DNA from: Mediterraneibacter glycyrrhizinilyticus
GTDB taxonomy: Bacteria; Bacillota; Clostridia; Lachnospirales; Lachnospiraceae
Assembly: GCF_015560805.1 (NCBI RefSeq)
Contig: NZ_JADMSO010000018.1
Span: 1-41,073, forward strand
Reading direction: 5' to 3'
Length of the DNA stretch: 41,073 nt
Shown here: positions 32,912 to 40,976 of the stretch, one piece after another
How the letters are laid out: every line of letters starts with the position of its first letter
Position numbering within the stretch: the stretch's first letter is position 1
Notes under the pieces: generated by a model
The model's database searches: none
Told to the model about the DNA's origin: nothing
What the model saw: the letters and a program-made list of their open reading frames with translations, nothing else
Translations under genes and position numbers: made by a program

Positions 32912-33907
32912 TTAACCTTCTGCCATTCTAGCTTTTTTAGCTCTTGCAGCCTGAATTCTCGGCCACTGTGCAGTAATAGTATAAAATGCTAACATAAATG
33001 TTCCGACAATAATTTGCTGCCATCCTCCGGAACCATATCCGATACAACTCAGACCAAAGTTTAAAATCTCCATGGCAAACGCTGCAACAACAACGCCGAT
33101 AGCATCTACGGAAGCCGCCCCGACAAACATTCCCATGTATGCCGGAATAATATTCTGGAATAATGTACCTGCTGTCGAAAGACCTGACTGCGGTTTTACC
33201 TGATTGTTTGATCCGTAAATACATGCTGCACATCCAAGAAGGATTCCACAGATCAGAAATGTCTGAATAACATTTCTCTTCTCATTTATTCCGATATTAA
33301 CTGCAGATTGCTGATTATTTGCAAGTGCCTTTGATCGCTTGCCCGCAACTGTACAGTATGAATAAACTACAAATACTGCAACAGCGATTGCAAGAACAAT
33401 AAGTATATACGGCATACGTCCAAACAATGTAATTTTAGCATTACTTAATATACTAAGTCCTTTTGCATCAAAAATAAGATATGTGACAGATTCATACAAA
33501 AGCGCAACCCCTATCGTACAAATCATAATCGGCAATCGTCCGTAAATATATATAATTGCTGTGAATCCGGAAAGCGCTGTGCCCATAACAATGCAAAGAA
33601 TCATAAATACGAAAGGTCCAAGCTCTGCATTATATGTAATATTACCGGCAACGATTGCTGCAAGTACCATTGTTGCACCGCCCGAAAAATCAAATCTTCC
33701 ATTTTTAACCTGTAACCAGATTGCTAGGGCAGCTACCGCTGTACTAGATGTATTTACAAGGACTGTCCGCCACATGTCAACAGTAAGACCATAATATGTT
33801 ACACCCTTACTCTTTGCCAATATGTACATAACAATGTAAACCACCAGTGGGAATAACATCGTTAATATAAATCTTTTCATAAAATCAACTGCTTTATTCG
33901 TCTTCAT
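32912..33907 (-). CDS. Ribose/galactose-type ABC permease (second)
   Basis: 331-residue membrane protein with about nine to ten hydrophobic segments, of the BPD_transp_2 (RbsC/MglC) kind. Family text includes LAIWLQVKNGRFDFSGGATMVLAAIVAG and GGWQQIIVGTFMLAFY. It would pair with the other permease (35204-36166) as a heterodimer. It lies behind the binding-protein gene and a strong hairpin. ATG at 33907 has only a weak ribosome site (GGAGCAGC). Confidence 0.85.
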   Translation of the reverse strand: MKTNKAVDFMKRFILTMLFPLVVYIVMYILAKSKGVTYYGLTVDMWRTVLVNTSSTAVAALAIWLQVKNGRFDFSGGATMVLAAIVAGNITYNAELGPFVFMILCIVMGTALSGFTAIIYIYGRLPIMICTIGVALLYESVTYLIFDAKGLSILSNAKITLFGRMPYILIVLAIAVAVFVVYSYCTVAGKRSKALANNQQSAVNIGINEKRNVIQTFLICGILLGCAACIYGSNNQVKPQSGLSTAGTLFQNIIPAYMGMFVGAASVDAIGVVVAAFAMEILNFGLSCIGYGSGGWQQIIVGTFMLAFYTITAQWPRIQAARAKKARMAEG

Positions 33908-33943
33908 AATAGCTGCTCCATTAACTATAATTGTTTCTTTTTA

Positions 33944-33973
33944 TCTGCTATGGGGCACCTTCCCCATAGCAGA
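33944..33973 (-). other. Hairpin behind the binding-protein gene
   Basis: TCTGCTATGGGG and CCCCATAGCAGA are perfect inverted copies with a six-base loop, 18 bases after the binding-protein stop. ATAAAAAG follows, so it is not a standard terminator. Such stems often protect binding-protein mRNA. Confidence 0.7.
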
Positions 33974-33990
33974 AACCATTTTTTATAAAT

Positions 33991-35151
33991 TTAGTTAAGT
34001 CCTGTTTTACTCATAGCTTCAACAAGCCCCGCATAAGTTGCCTCTGAATTATAAGAAGCGCACATATTCAAAACATCTTCTCCAGAGAATACGGCATCTG
34101 CCATATCTAATGTACATGTTAAAGTTTTCTGCATCTTGTCCATATCTTCATTACTTAAAATGATATAAGGCTCACAATCAACGCGCTCAGAAACCTCCGG
34201 AAGATCTGCATACTGTGTACCATTTAACTTGTCGATCAGTAAGCAAAGTGGATAAACAATTGTCTCAGCAGCTGAACACATAGCACCCTTGAAACATCCA
34301 TTTCCGTTTGTACCAAAGTTTTCAATATCATCTGTTGCCTCAAAACCAGTTGTATAAAGGGCAATATCTGTTTTTCCAGCCCCCACAAGAATTGGATATA
34401 CAAATGACGCTCCTGCTGCTACCGAGAATAAACAGTCCATCTCCGGATGCTCTGAAAGATATGTCTCTTCAAGCGGGCTGAACTGAAGTTCTACTGTATC
34501 ATAAACATTTGCTTCCGGATTAAGCTCTTTAAGTTTTGCTCTGAACGCTGCATCTACTTCTGCCTGATTCGGATATGCCCATGATGGGAAAGTCAAAACT
34601 CCAATATTCTTGTATCCTGCTTCTGCTACTTTTTCAGCTACCATCTCACCATATTTTGTAGGTACTGCATAACCATCGCATACTGTACCAAGAAAATATT
34701 CGTTACCAAATACTTCGTCATGTGCTGTCGCATAAGACTGGTTAAAATCACAAAGGAAACCTGCTGTGTAAACACCAGCCGACTCACATTCAGCAAGAAT
34801 ACTATTTGTACCCATATCAGCCGTCATAATAATTCCTTCGCAACCTGATGAAATAAGATCCTGTACCAACGAAAGGTTTGTAGCTTCATCATATGTAGAA
34901 AGAGTTACATATTGAAATTCACAGTCAATCACATCCTGTATTCCATCAAGATACGCATGAATAGCTTCAACACTTTGCCCTTGGTCCGTATAAAGACCAA
35001 CTCCGATTTTGTGATGTTTTGTCTCTACTTTTGTTCCTTCTGTCCCATCCGTCGATGCGCTATCTGAATCACTTGATGAACCACATCCTGCCAAAAGTGA
35101 CACACTCATTACTGCTGCGAGTCCAAGCGCTACCATTTTTTTTAGTTTCAT
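33991..35151 (-). CDS. Sugar ABC transporter binding lipoprotein
   Basis: 386 residues. Signal peptide with lipobox SLLAGC (C23), a Ser/Asp/Thr linker, then a type I periplasmic-binding fold (Peripla_BP_4): KIGVGLYTDQGQSVEAIHAYLDGIQ, SSGCEGIIMTADMGTNS, AGYKNIGVLTFP and a late GCFKGAMCSAAETI. It captures the glycoside or sugar outside the cell for the ATPase and two permeases of this operon. ATG at 35151 follows AAAGGAGG. The gene sits between the two permeases, an unusual order. Confidence 0.87.
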   Translation of the reverse strand: MKLKKMVALGLAAVMSVSLLAGCGSSSDSDSASTDGTEGTKVETKHHKIGVGLYTDQGQSVEAIHAYLDGIQDVIDCEFQYVTLSTYDEATNLSLVQDLISSGCEGIIMTADMGTNSILAECESAGVYTAGFLCDFNQSYATAHDEVFGNEYFLGTVCDGYAVPTKYGEMVAEKVAEAGYKNIGVLTFPSWAYPNQAEVDAAFRAKLKELNPEANVYDTVELQFSPLEETYLSEHPEMDCLFSVAAGASFVYPILVGAGKTDIALYTTGFEATDDIENFGTNGNGCFKGAMCSAAETIVYPLCLLIDKLNGTQYADLPEVSERVDCEPYIILSNEDMDKMQKTLTCTLDMADAVFSGEDVLNMCASYNSEATYAGLVEAMSKTGLN

Positions 35152-35174
35152 TTCTTTTTCCTCCTTTTTATAAA

Positions 35175-35193
35175 AACTCCCAAATGGGTAGTT
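35175..35193 (-). other. Small hairpin between first permease and binding-protein genes
   Basis: AACTCCC and GGGTAGTT pair with one bulge around AAAT (read on the plus strand). It lies just ahead of the ribosome binding site of the binding-protein gene. Confidence 0.4.
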
Positions 35194-35203
35194 ATCTAAA
35201 TAA

Positions 35204-36166
35204 TTATCTCGGCAATACTCCGTCTTTTTTGCGACAAGTTACTAAAATAACCGCTAAAAATACAACTGCCTTGATTACATATGAATATTCCACTTTTACC
35301 CCTGCAAGATTCAGGCCATTTGATAAAATAACATAAGTGAAAGAACCAATTAGTGAACTCGACATTTTTGATTTCATACCACCGGAAAGAGGCATTCCGC
35401 CCAAGAGAAGTGCAACCATAATATCCATTGCATATCCCGTACCTGTTCCCTGTCCGGCAGACCCCGTTCTCGCTGTTAGCATAAATGCCCCAACAGCAAC
35501 ACAAATGCCAAAGAAAACATAAGCCAAAACCTTCCATTTTACGGTTTTCACACCTGAATACGAAGTTGCCAGCTCATTTGCACCAATGCTTTTCACATAC
35601 TCTCCTAATTGTGTATAGTTATAAAGATAAATCGAAATGAGCGCAATCACTACGATTACAAAAATCATAAATTCTGTACTTTTGAAAAAAGTCATATCAT
35701 ATTCAATACTGATTGAGTTAATTGCAAGCTTTTCCATGATCAATAATTGTGCACCACCAAAAATGGACATTAGAAATATGGAAGTAACAATTGACGGCAA
35801 GCCTAACATTACTGCTACATACCCATTGATCAATCCACAGATAAGCGATAATGCCAAAATTGTTAAAAAGCCTGCAAGTAAAGATCCTGTTTTATTTGTA
35901 ACTACGATGCAAAGAATACAATAAACACCTACTTGTGAACCAACGCTGATATCCATATATCCCATCGAATAGATAAATATCGCCCCCATAGCCATGATCG
36001 CGTACACGCAAACAGCCTGAACTAGTATCTTGATATTGTAGGCATTAAATAATCTTCCTTGACTTAATATCGAGAACACAACTATGCAAAGTACCAAACC
36101 TCCATAACTTAAAATGTCAGAAATATGTTCTGAAAACCGTACCATACTAACATGTTTCTTCATCAT
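35204..36166 (-). CDS. Ribose/galactose-type ABC permease (first)
   Basis: 320-residue membrane protein of the BPD_transp_2 kind with about nine membrane segments. It shows the RbsC-like MGYMDISVGSQVGVYCILC, GLINGYVAVMLGLPSIVTSIFLMSI and LLLGGMPLSGGMKSKMSSSLIGSF. It starts seven bases after the ATPase stop, behind AGGAGG, and is co-translated with it. Confidence 0.88.
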   Translation of the reverse strand: MMKKHVSMVRFSEHISDILSYGGLVLCIVVFSILSQGRLFNAYNIKILVQAVCVYAIMAMGAIFIYSMGYMDISVGSQVGVYCILCIVVTNKTGSLLAGFLTILALSLICGLINGYVAVMLGLPSIVTSIFLMSIFGGAQLLIMEKLAINSISIEYDMTFFKSTEFMIFVIVVIALISIYLYNYTQLGEYVKSIGANELATSYSGVKTVKWKVLAYVFFGICVAVGAFMLTARTGSAGQGTGTGYAMDIMVALLLGGMPLSGGMKSKMSSSLIGSFTYVILSNGLNLAGVKVEYSYVIKAVVFLAVILVTCRKKDGVLPR

Positions 36167-36173
36167 GTACCTC

Positions 36174-37676
36174 CTAAATCATGTATTCGATTACATCTGA
36201 TTCAGAAAGACTTTCTGAACGAGTAAACTCTTTGCTGATTTTTGAATCTTTCATAATAATAAGTCTGTCTGACATACCAATAAGTTCTGATAATTCCTCT
36301 GAAATCATGAGAATTGCTTTGCCCTCGCACTTCATCTGATTGATGAGTTCATACATTGCCTGTTTTACACCTATATCAACGCCTCGCGTCGGACAATCCA
36401 TGATTACGATCTCAGATCCTTTCGCAATCCATTTCGCAAAAGATACCTTCTGCTTATTTCCTCCCGATAACGTGTTTACCCATTGCTTACCGGACTTACA
36501 TTTAATTTCAAGCAAATCAATCTGCTCTTTTGCCAATTTTGCTTTTTTCTTCGGTGAAATAAACCCTGCTTTTGAAATATCCGCCAAAGAAGCCATCGTA
36601 ATATTAGTATCAATTGATCCTTGAAGGATCAAAGCCTCCGTATCACGATTTTTTGAAATGTAGCCAATTTTATTATCAGTCGCTTCCTTTGCACTAGAAA
36701 TTTCATGACCACCGCTTCTTACATGTCCTTTGTCAATATTTTCCATTCCAAATCCCATCTTTCCTACCTCATGCATTCCGCATCCGGAAAGACCACCGAT
36801 TCCTACGATTTCTCCTTTGTGGAGCTGCAGATTAAATTCTTTTACATTAGGACCGCTTACATTTGAAAATTCAAGCGCAACTTCATCCAAATGTCCGGAA
36901 TCAAAATCCCCTCGGAAAAATTTATCTCCTATATCCCGTCCAACCATTAATTGTCTGATCGTCCCTAAACTTTGGACTGATTTTATTTCATCTTCATTAA
37001 GCACTCCTCTGATTTCACCATCTCGAAGAACTGTAAGAATCGTACACTTTTCCAGAATTTCATCCATGTCATGAGATATAAAAATAACCGCCTTATTTCT
37101 CTTAATCATGTCATCCATCAGTTTGTATAAAATCTGACGACCTTCCAAAGAGAGTGCTGTTGTTGTCTCATCTACAACAAGAATTTCGGTCTTATCATCC
37201 ACTGCCCTTGCAATTTCAATAAGCTTTCGATCTTCAAACCCAAATTGATCTATTGGATCTTTTCCTCTCATATGCGTGATACCAAACTTATCGAGTATCT
37301 CATCCGCAGCTTTATTCATTTTTTTTGAATTTACAAACCCCCATTTTGCAAATTCATTTTCCCGACCGGCAAATAAATTTTCAGCAACCGTACACCCCGG
37401 AATGGTATTTGCTTCTTGGAGAATCATCGACAAACCATTATGCTGTGCCTCAATCATAGATGATGGATTCCATTCTTCTCCTAAAAATATCATCTCACCA
37501 GATGTTCTTGGCTGCATACCTGCCGCAATTGAAGTAATCGTTGACTTACCACTTCCATTTTCGCCTACAAGTCCATGAACCTCTCCTCTGGATATTGTAA
37601 GGTCTACATCTTTCAATGCCACGATAGGTCCATACTTCTTGTTCATTTTTTTCACTTCAAGTAAAATCTCACCCAT
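36174..37676 (-). CDS. Ribose-type ABC transporter ATP-binding protein (fused double ATPase)
   Basis: 500 residues with two nucleotide-binding domains as in RbsA/MglA. First: Walker A GENGSGKS, Walker B LVVDETT, His switch FISHDMDEI. Second (from about 255): degenerate Walker A region GIGGLSGCGMHEVGK, signature LSGGNKQKVSFAKW, Walker B VIMDCPTRGVDIG. The degenerate second Walker A is normal in this family. First gene of the glycoside operon; ATG at 37676 follows a weak AGGAGAAA. Its promoter region has LytTR-like boxes. Confidence 0.9.
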   Translation of the reverse strand: MGEILLEVKKMNKKYGPIVALKDVDLTISRGEVHGLVGENGSGKSTITSIAAGMQPRTSGEMIFLGEEWNPSSMIEAQHNGLSMILQEANTIPGCTVAENLFAGRENEFAKWGFVNSKKMNKAADEILDKFGITHMRGKDPIDQFGFEDRKLIEIARAVDDKTEILVVDETTTALSLEGRQILYKLMDDMIKRNKAVIFISHDMDEILEKCTILTVLRDGEIRGVLNEDEIKSVQSLGTIRQLMVGRDIGDKFFRGDFDSGHLDEVALEFSNVSGPNVKEFNLQLHKGEIVGIGGLSGCGMHEVGKMGFGMENIDKGHVRSGGHEISSAKEATDNKIGYISKNRDTEALILQGSIDTNITMASLADISKAGFISPKKKAKLAKEQIDLLEIKCKSGKQWVNTLSGGNKQKVSFAKWIAKGSEIVIMDCPTRGVDIGVKQAMYELINQMKCEGKAILMISEELSELIGMSDRLIIMKDSKISKEFTRSESLSESDVIEYMI

Positions 37677-37717
37677 TTGATTTTCTCCTAACGCAAAAAG
37701 CTTGATTTGATGTTCAG

Positions 37718-37723
37718 AGTATA
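37718..37723 (-). promoter_or_regulatory. -10 box of the glycoside ABC operon
   Basis: TATACT on the minus strand, 42 bases before the start codon, with no recognisable -35 at 16-18 bases. A weak -35 fits a promoter that needs an activator. Confidence 0.5.
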
Positions 37724-37754
37724 GCAGATATTTTTTTCATTTGTGATTTTTGGT

Positions 37755-37783
37755 ACGAGATGTTAAAATATAGCACGAACTGT
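37755..37783. promoter_or_regulatory. Paired LytTR-type binding boxes
   Basis: On the minus strand ACAGTTCGT (37775-37783) and ACATCTCGT (37755-37763) are direct repeats 20 bases apart, about two helical turns. The first shares ACAGTT with the AgrA consensus. They lie about 45-72 bases upstream of the predicted start of the ABC operon and also within reach of the regulator's own promoter. Confidence 0.6.
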
Positions 37784-37854
37784 AAAACAATTATCTAATG
37801 TTTTATTGTACAATATGCTTATAGAAAATACATTTCAAAAAACAGGAGTTCGTT

Positions 37855-38583
37855 ATGCTGTACGCCGCCATTTGTGAAGATGAGCAAGATATTGCTGTTT
37901 ACATCCAAAAAACTTTAGTCAATGAATTTTCCAAAAATAATATTCCTATTGAATTTACTATTTTTAATGATGGAAATAAATTATTAAATATGTTTAACGA
38001 TCATTATCATTTTGACGTTGTTTTCATGGATATCGAAATGCCAAAGATAGACGGAATTTCTATTTGTAAAAAGATACGTCAGATTAATAGTAATACATTG
38101 GTTGTCTTTATCTCAAATAAGGATGAGCTTGTCTTTTCTACTTTTGAAGTACAACCCTTTAGATTTGTCAGGAAAAACCATTATGATGAACTGCTTCCCG
38201 ATCTGGTTTCCGCACTACAAACAGAATTTTCCAGACGAAATGATGCAAATATTACAATTGTTGAACCAGGATCCGGCGATATTTTTTCTTTTGATATCAA
38301 CCAGATTGTATATATTGAAGCTCAGAGAAAGAATTGTGTCATTCATTGTGTAAATAATTCTTCTGAACTAAAAATTAAATTAATGGAAATTGCAGAACAA
38401 ATTTCAGAACATGATTTTATCAAACCTCATCGAAGTTATCTTGTTAATTACAAATTTATTTCTATTATAAAGAAAAATGAATTAGAACTGACTGATGGTT
38501 CCTGTGTTCCAATCAGCCGTAACAGAATTGACGAAGTAAAAAGAAACTTTATTAAGTATACAAACAGGAGTCTCTCATGTTAG
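37855..38583 (+). CDS. LytTR-family response regulator
   Basis: 242 residues. The receiver domain (1-120) has acidic CEDEQD (8-13), the phosphorylation Asp in VVFMDIEMP near 59 and a late FRFVRKNHYDEL, where K106 stands in the KP region with Asn in place of Pro. The LytTR DNA-binding domain (about 140-235) has QIVYIEAQRKNCVIHCV, FIKPHRSYLVNYKFI and PISRNRIDEVKRNF. ATG follows CAGGAG. It overlaps the sensor kinase gene by seven bases and is divergent from the glycoside operon it probably controls. Confidence 0.92.
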   Translation: MLYAAICEDEQDIAVYIQKTLVNEFSKNNIPIEFTIFNDGNKLLNMFNDHYHFDVVFMDIEMPKIDGISICKKIRQINSNTLVVFISNKDELVFSTFEVQPFRFVRKNHYDELLPDLVSALQTEFSRRNDANITIVEPGSGDIFSFDINQIVYIEAQRKNCVIHCVNNSSELKIKLMEIAEQISEHDFIKPHRSYLVNYKFISIIKKNELELTDGSCVPISRNRIDEVKRNFIKYTNRSLSC

Positions 38584-39959
38584 AATTTATATATTTTATC
38601 TATACTCATTCGGGTGTAGCAATGATCATAAACATTTTTTTCCTGAATATGATGGCTTCATTATTTGCAAAACGAAAATATACAAATTTTTTTACATACT
38701 ACATTCTTCCACTTGTTATTTACTCAGCAATTTATTTTTATCCTGAGTATGCCCTTCATTATAATTTGATTCCCTATTTTTACCACTTTATGGTTTTAAT
38801 GGGCATAAATTTAATATGGATACTTTTATTTCTGAAAGGCTCTATTCCACAAAAAATGATTTACTATTTGTATTTCTTTACTGTTTATAAATGTATCGTA
38901 TTTTTCCTGGGCGCCTTTATTTATGACTACCAGTATATTCTCGATCGAAATACATACATTCTGCTTGATATGGGTTCATCTGTTATTCCGATTGTAAGTT
39001 TATGGAAATTTAGCAAATTTTTTCTTGCTCATCCGCTTAATACCGTTGCTAAATCCTTGGATCGCAAACAGATTCTACTCATGGCATACTGTCCGCTTTC
39101 AATTTTCATAACCTTTCAGATGGCTGATCCATCTGTACAATTTAATCCAAGTTATTTTATTTCCATATCTGCCTGTTTACTGATTTTTAATCTTCCAATT
39201 TTTTATTATTTATTTACAAAATTTGGCGAAAATAATGAGTCCAGACTCCAGCTCGAAAAAGCATTAGCAGAGACAAACGCACAAGTAGCAAGATATCGCT
39301 ACACTATTCTCATTGAAGAACAGGCTCGGAAAGAACGCCATGAATTAAAAAACAAGTATTTCTATATCCAAACACTTCTAAAAGAGAAAAAATTGGACAA
39401 ACTAAATACTTTTCTGGTCGATCACATTGGAGAACTATCTCAGGATGATTCCGGCATTTACACTCATAATGTTTTAATCGACCACGTCCTTAATACTAAG
39501 TTGTTACAGGCAAAAAAATATGGTATTAAAACCTATACTGAAATTCTTCTTCCGGAAAAGTTCTCTATCAATGAAGAAGATTTCTGCACGATTATCTTAA
39601 ACTTATTGGATAATGCTATCGAAGCCAGTATAAAAGAAAAAAATCCGGATATTCAAATATATCTTAATATAAAAAATAATTATCTGGTCTTCTGCATCAA
39701 AAATAAAGTTGGACACGACATACTTAAAACTAACCCCAAACTTCATACTTCTAAAAATAATAAATCTGCACATGGGTTGGGAATAAAGATCATAAAAAAA
39801 GCTGTCCGTAACTCAAACGGAATGTTTGATGTCACAACAGAAAGTAACTATTTTGTAGCAACTGTAATGATCCCAGTAGAAACCTATGAAGAAAAAGCTA
39901 TAAATAAGGTCTTTTATAATAGTAACAAGCAAACAGATGAAGTAACATTAACAAGATAA
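38577..39959 (+). CDS. GHKL sensor histidine kinase (AgrC-like)
   Basis: 460 residues. The first 215 residues form six or seven membrane segments with no large outside domain. A coiled stretch (230-250) leads to the phospho-acceptor His in RKERHELKNKYFYIQ near 258. The GHKL ATPase has NLLDNAIEAS near 345 and HGLGIKII near 400. This is the architecture of AgrC/ComD-type kinases that detect peptides or lipids within the membrane. The ligand here is unknown; no agrB or agrD-like gene is visible. Very AT-rich. Confidence 0.9.
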   Translation: MLEFIYFIYTHSGVAMIINIFFLNMMASLFAKRKYTNFFTYYILPLVIYSAIYFYPEYALHYNLIPYFYHFMVLMGINLIWILLFLKGSIPQKMIYYLYFFTVYKCIVFFLGAFIYDYQYILDRNTYILLDMGSSVIPIVSLWKFSKFFLAHPLNTVAKSLDRKQILLMAYCPLSIFITFQMADPSVQFNPSYFISISACLLIFNLPIFYYLFTKFGENNESRLQLEKALAETNAQVARYRYTILIEEQARKERHELKNKYFYIQTLLKEKKLDKLNTFLVDHIGELSQDDSGIYTHNVLIDHVLNTKLLQAKKYGIKTYTEILLPEKFSINEEDFCTIILNLLDNAIEASIKEKNPDIQIYLNIKNNYLVFCIKNKVGHDILKTNPKLHTSKNNKSAHGLGIKIIKKAVRNSNGMFDVTTESNYFVATVMIPVETYEEKAINKVFYNSNKQTDEVTLTR

Positions 39960-40132
39960 TTAAGAATCTTTCTTTTTCTTTTATATATTGAACACGGTTT
40001 ATACACATTTTCTGGCTATACTAATAACCAGATAGTTGATAAACAACTATCTCCCCCCTCATAAAGTATAGGTATCCCGGGCAACCGGGGTACCGCACTT
40101 TACTCTCATTCCTTTATAACTATAATAATTAC
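39960..40132 (+). other. Intergenic stretch with two strong hairpins
   Basis: No gene is seen. GATAGTTG/CAACTATC (40031-40051) is followed by a long interrupted stem at 40062-40102: TAAAGT/ACTTTA outside and GGTATCCCGG/CCGGGGTACC inside around GCAA. Neither has a T tract. It resembles a structured RNA more than a terminator, but I recognise no class. Confidence 0.5.
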
Positions 40133-40160
40133 AAAAAACCGCCTATACAGGCGGTTTTTT
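40133..40160. terminator. Bidirectional terminator between kinase and XRE genes
   Basis: AAAAAACCGCC and GGCGGTTTTTT form a perfect stem with a TATACA loop, giving T tracts on both strands. It would end both convergent transcripts. Confidence 0.9.
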
Positions 40161-40198
40161 GCATACTTATTCATACCAAGTTTTTGCATATCTGAGCT

Positions 40199-40933
40199 CT
40201 ACGAATCCAAGATTCCCTGAACTTTACCAAGTATTTTCCCAAAACATTCAAATCGATCATTCTCATGAACTTCCACATCCGGATCCATGACATTCAATGC
40301 ACGCAGCCTGATCACACCATCTTTTCGGTAAAACAGGCGAATGTAACATGCCCCATTCAATGAAAAAAACCCGATTTCATTTTCTCCTACCGGCTGCTGT
40401 GCCAACGCAATGACATCATTCTTTTTAAATACCGGTTCATATCGATCAATTTGAATCTGGAAGCAATACTCCATCCCGTCCACGATGTTCTCCCGTCTGA
40501 CACGGAACACATCGGGGTGAGGCGTCATAAGAAATGCTGCATCGCCATTTCGTTCGCCCGGTTGATAACAAGGAAATACAACCCATTCCTCATGCTGCAT
40601 CCGGTCGTATTCCTCATCAATCACAGTTCTCACGAACCGCTTTCCCTTATTGCTCAATTCTCGATATTTTGTTATGGCATCCTTTTCTTCCGCTGACAAC
40701 TCCTGACCATATGTCGTTAAAACCATTTGATCTTTTAAATAATCCTCAAACAAATAGTTTGCGTCTATTTTAAGTGCCAAAATTAGTGAAATCAAAATAT
40801 CGGGTTTCGGATAGCTGATACTATTCTCATAATTTGCTATTGCCGAGGCTGTCACATGAACCATCTCTGCCAGCTGCGCTCTGGACAGATTCAGTTCCTT
40901 GCGGCGTTTCTGCAGTCTTTTACCAATTACCAT
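40199..40933 (-). CDS. XRE-family regulator with S24/LexA-like C-terminus
   Basis: 244 residues. N-terminal HTH_3 (1-60): LQKRRKELNLSRAQLAEMVHVTASAIANYE. The C-terminus (about 140-244) looks like the LexA/CI S24 fold, but where active members have a GDSMEP-like Ser this has QIDRYEPVFKKND, and the catalytic Lys position appears to be Arg or hydrophobic. It is therefore probably unable to self-cleave. ATG at 40933 follows AGGAGGTG; the frame continues ten codons upstream without support. It is convergent with the sensor kinase. A perfect dyad lies 23 bases upstream. Confidence 0.85.
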   Translation of the reverse strand: MVIGKRLQKRRKELNLSRAQLAEMVHVTASAIANYENSISYPKPDILISLILALKIDANYLFEDYLKDQMVLTTYGQELSAEEKDAITKYRELSNKGKRFVRTVIDEEYDRMQHEEWVVFPCYQPGERNGDAAFLMTPHPDVFRVRRENIVDGMEYCFQIQIDRYEPVFKKNDVIALAQQPVGENEIGFFSLNGACYIRLFYRKDGVIRLRALNVMDPDVEVHENDRFECFGKILGKVQGILDS

Positions 40934-40955
40934 AAAACACCTCCTTCTAGTCATT

Positions 40956-40976
40956 ACCACCACTTCAAGTGGTGGT
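40956..40976 (-). promoter_or_regulatory. Perfect dyad upstream of the XRE gene
   Basis: ACCACCACTT, one base, AAGTGGTGGT. Two readings are possible: the subterminal hairpin of an IS200/IS605 right end, or the operator of the XRE regulator. The folded segment beyond it favours the first. Confidence 0.6.

Noticed and set aside
37677-40132. AgrD/AgrB-like peptide signal gene near the AgrC-like kinase
   Set aside because: No small frame with a ribosome site and peptide-like sequence, and no AgrB-type membrane protease was found in the gaps.
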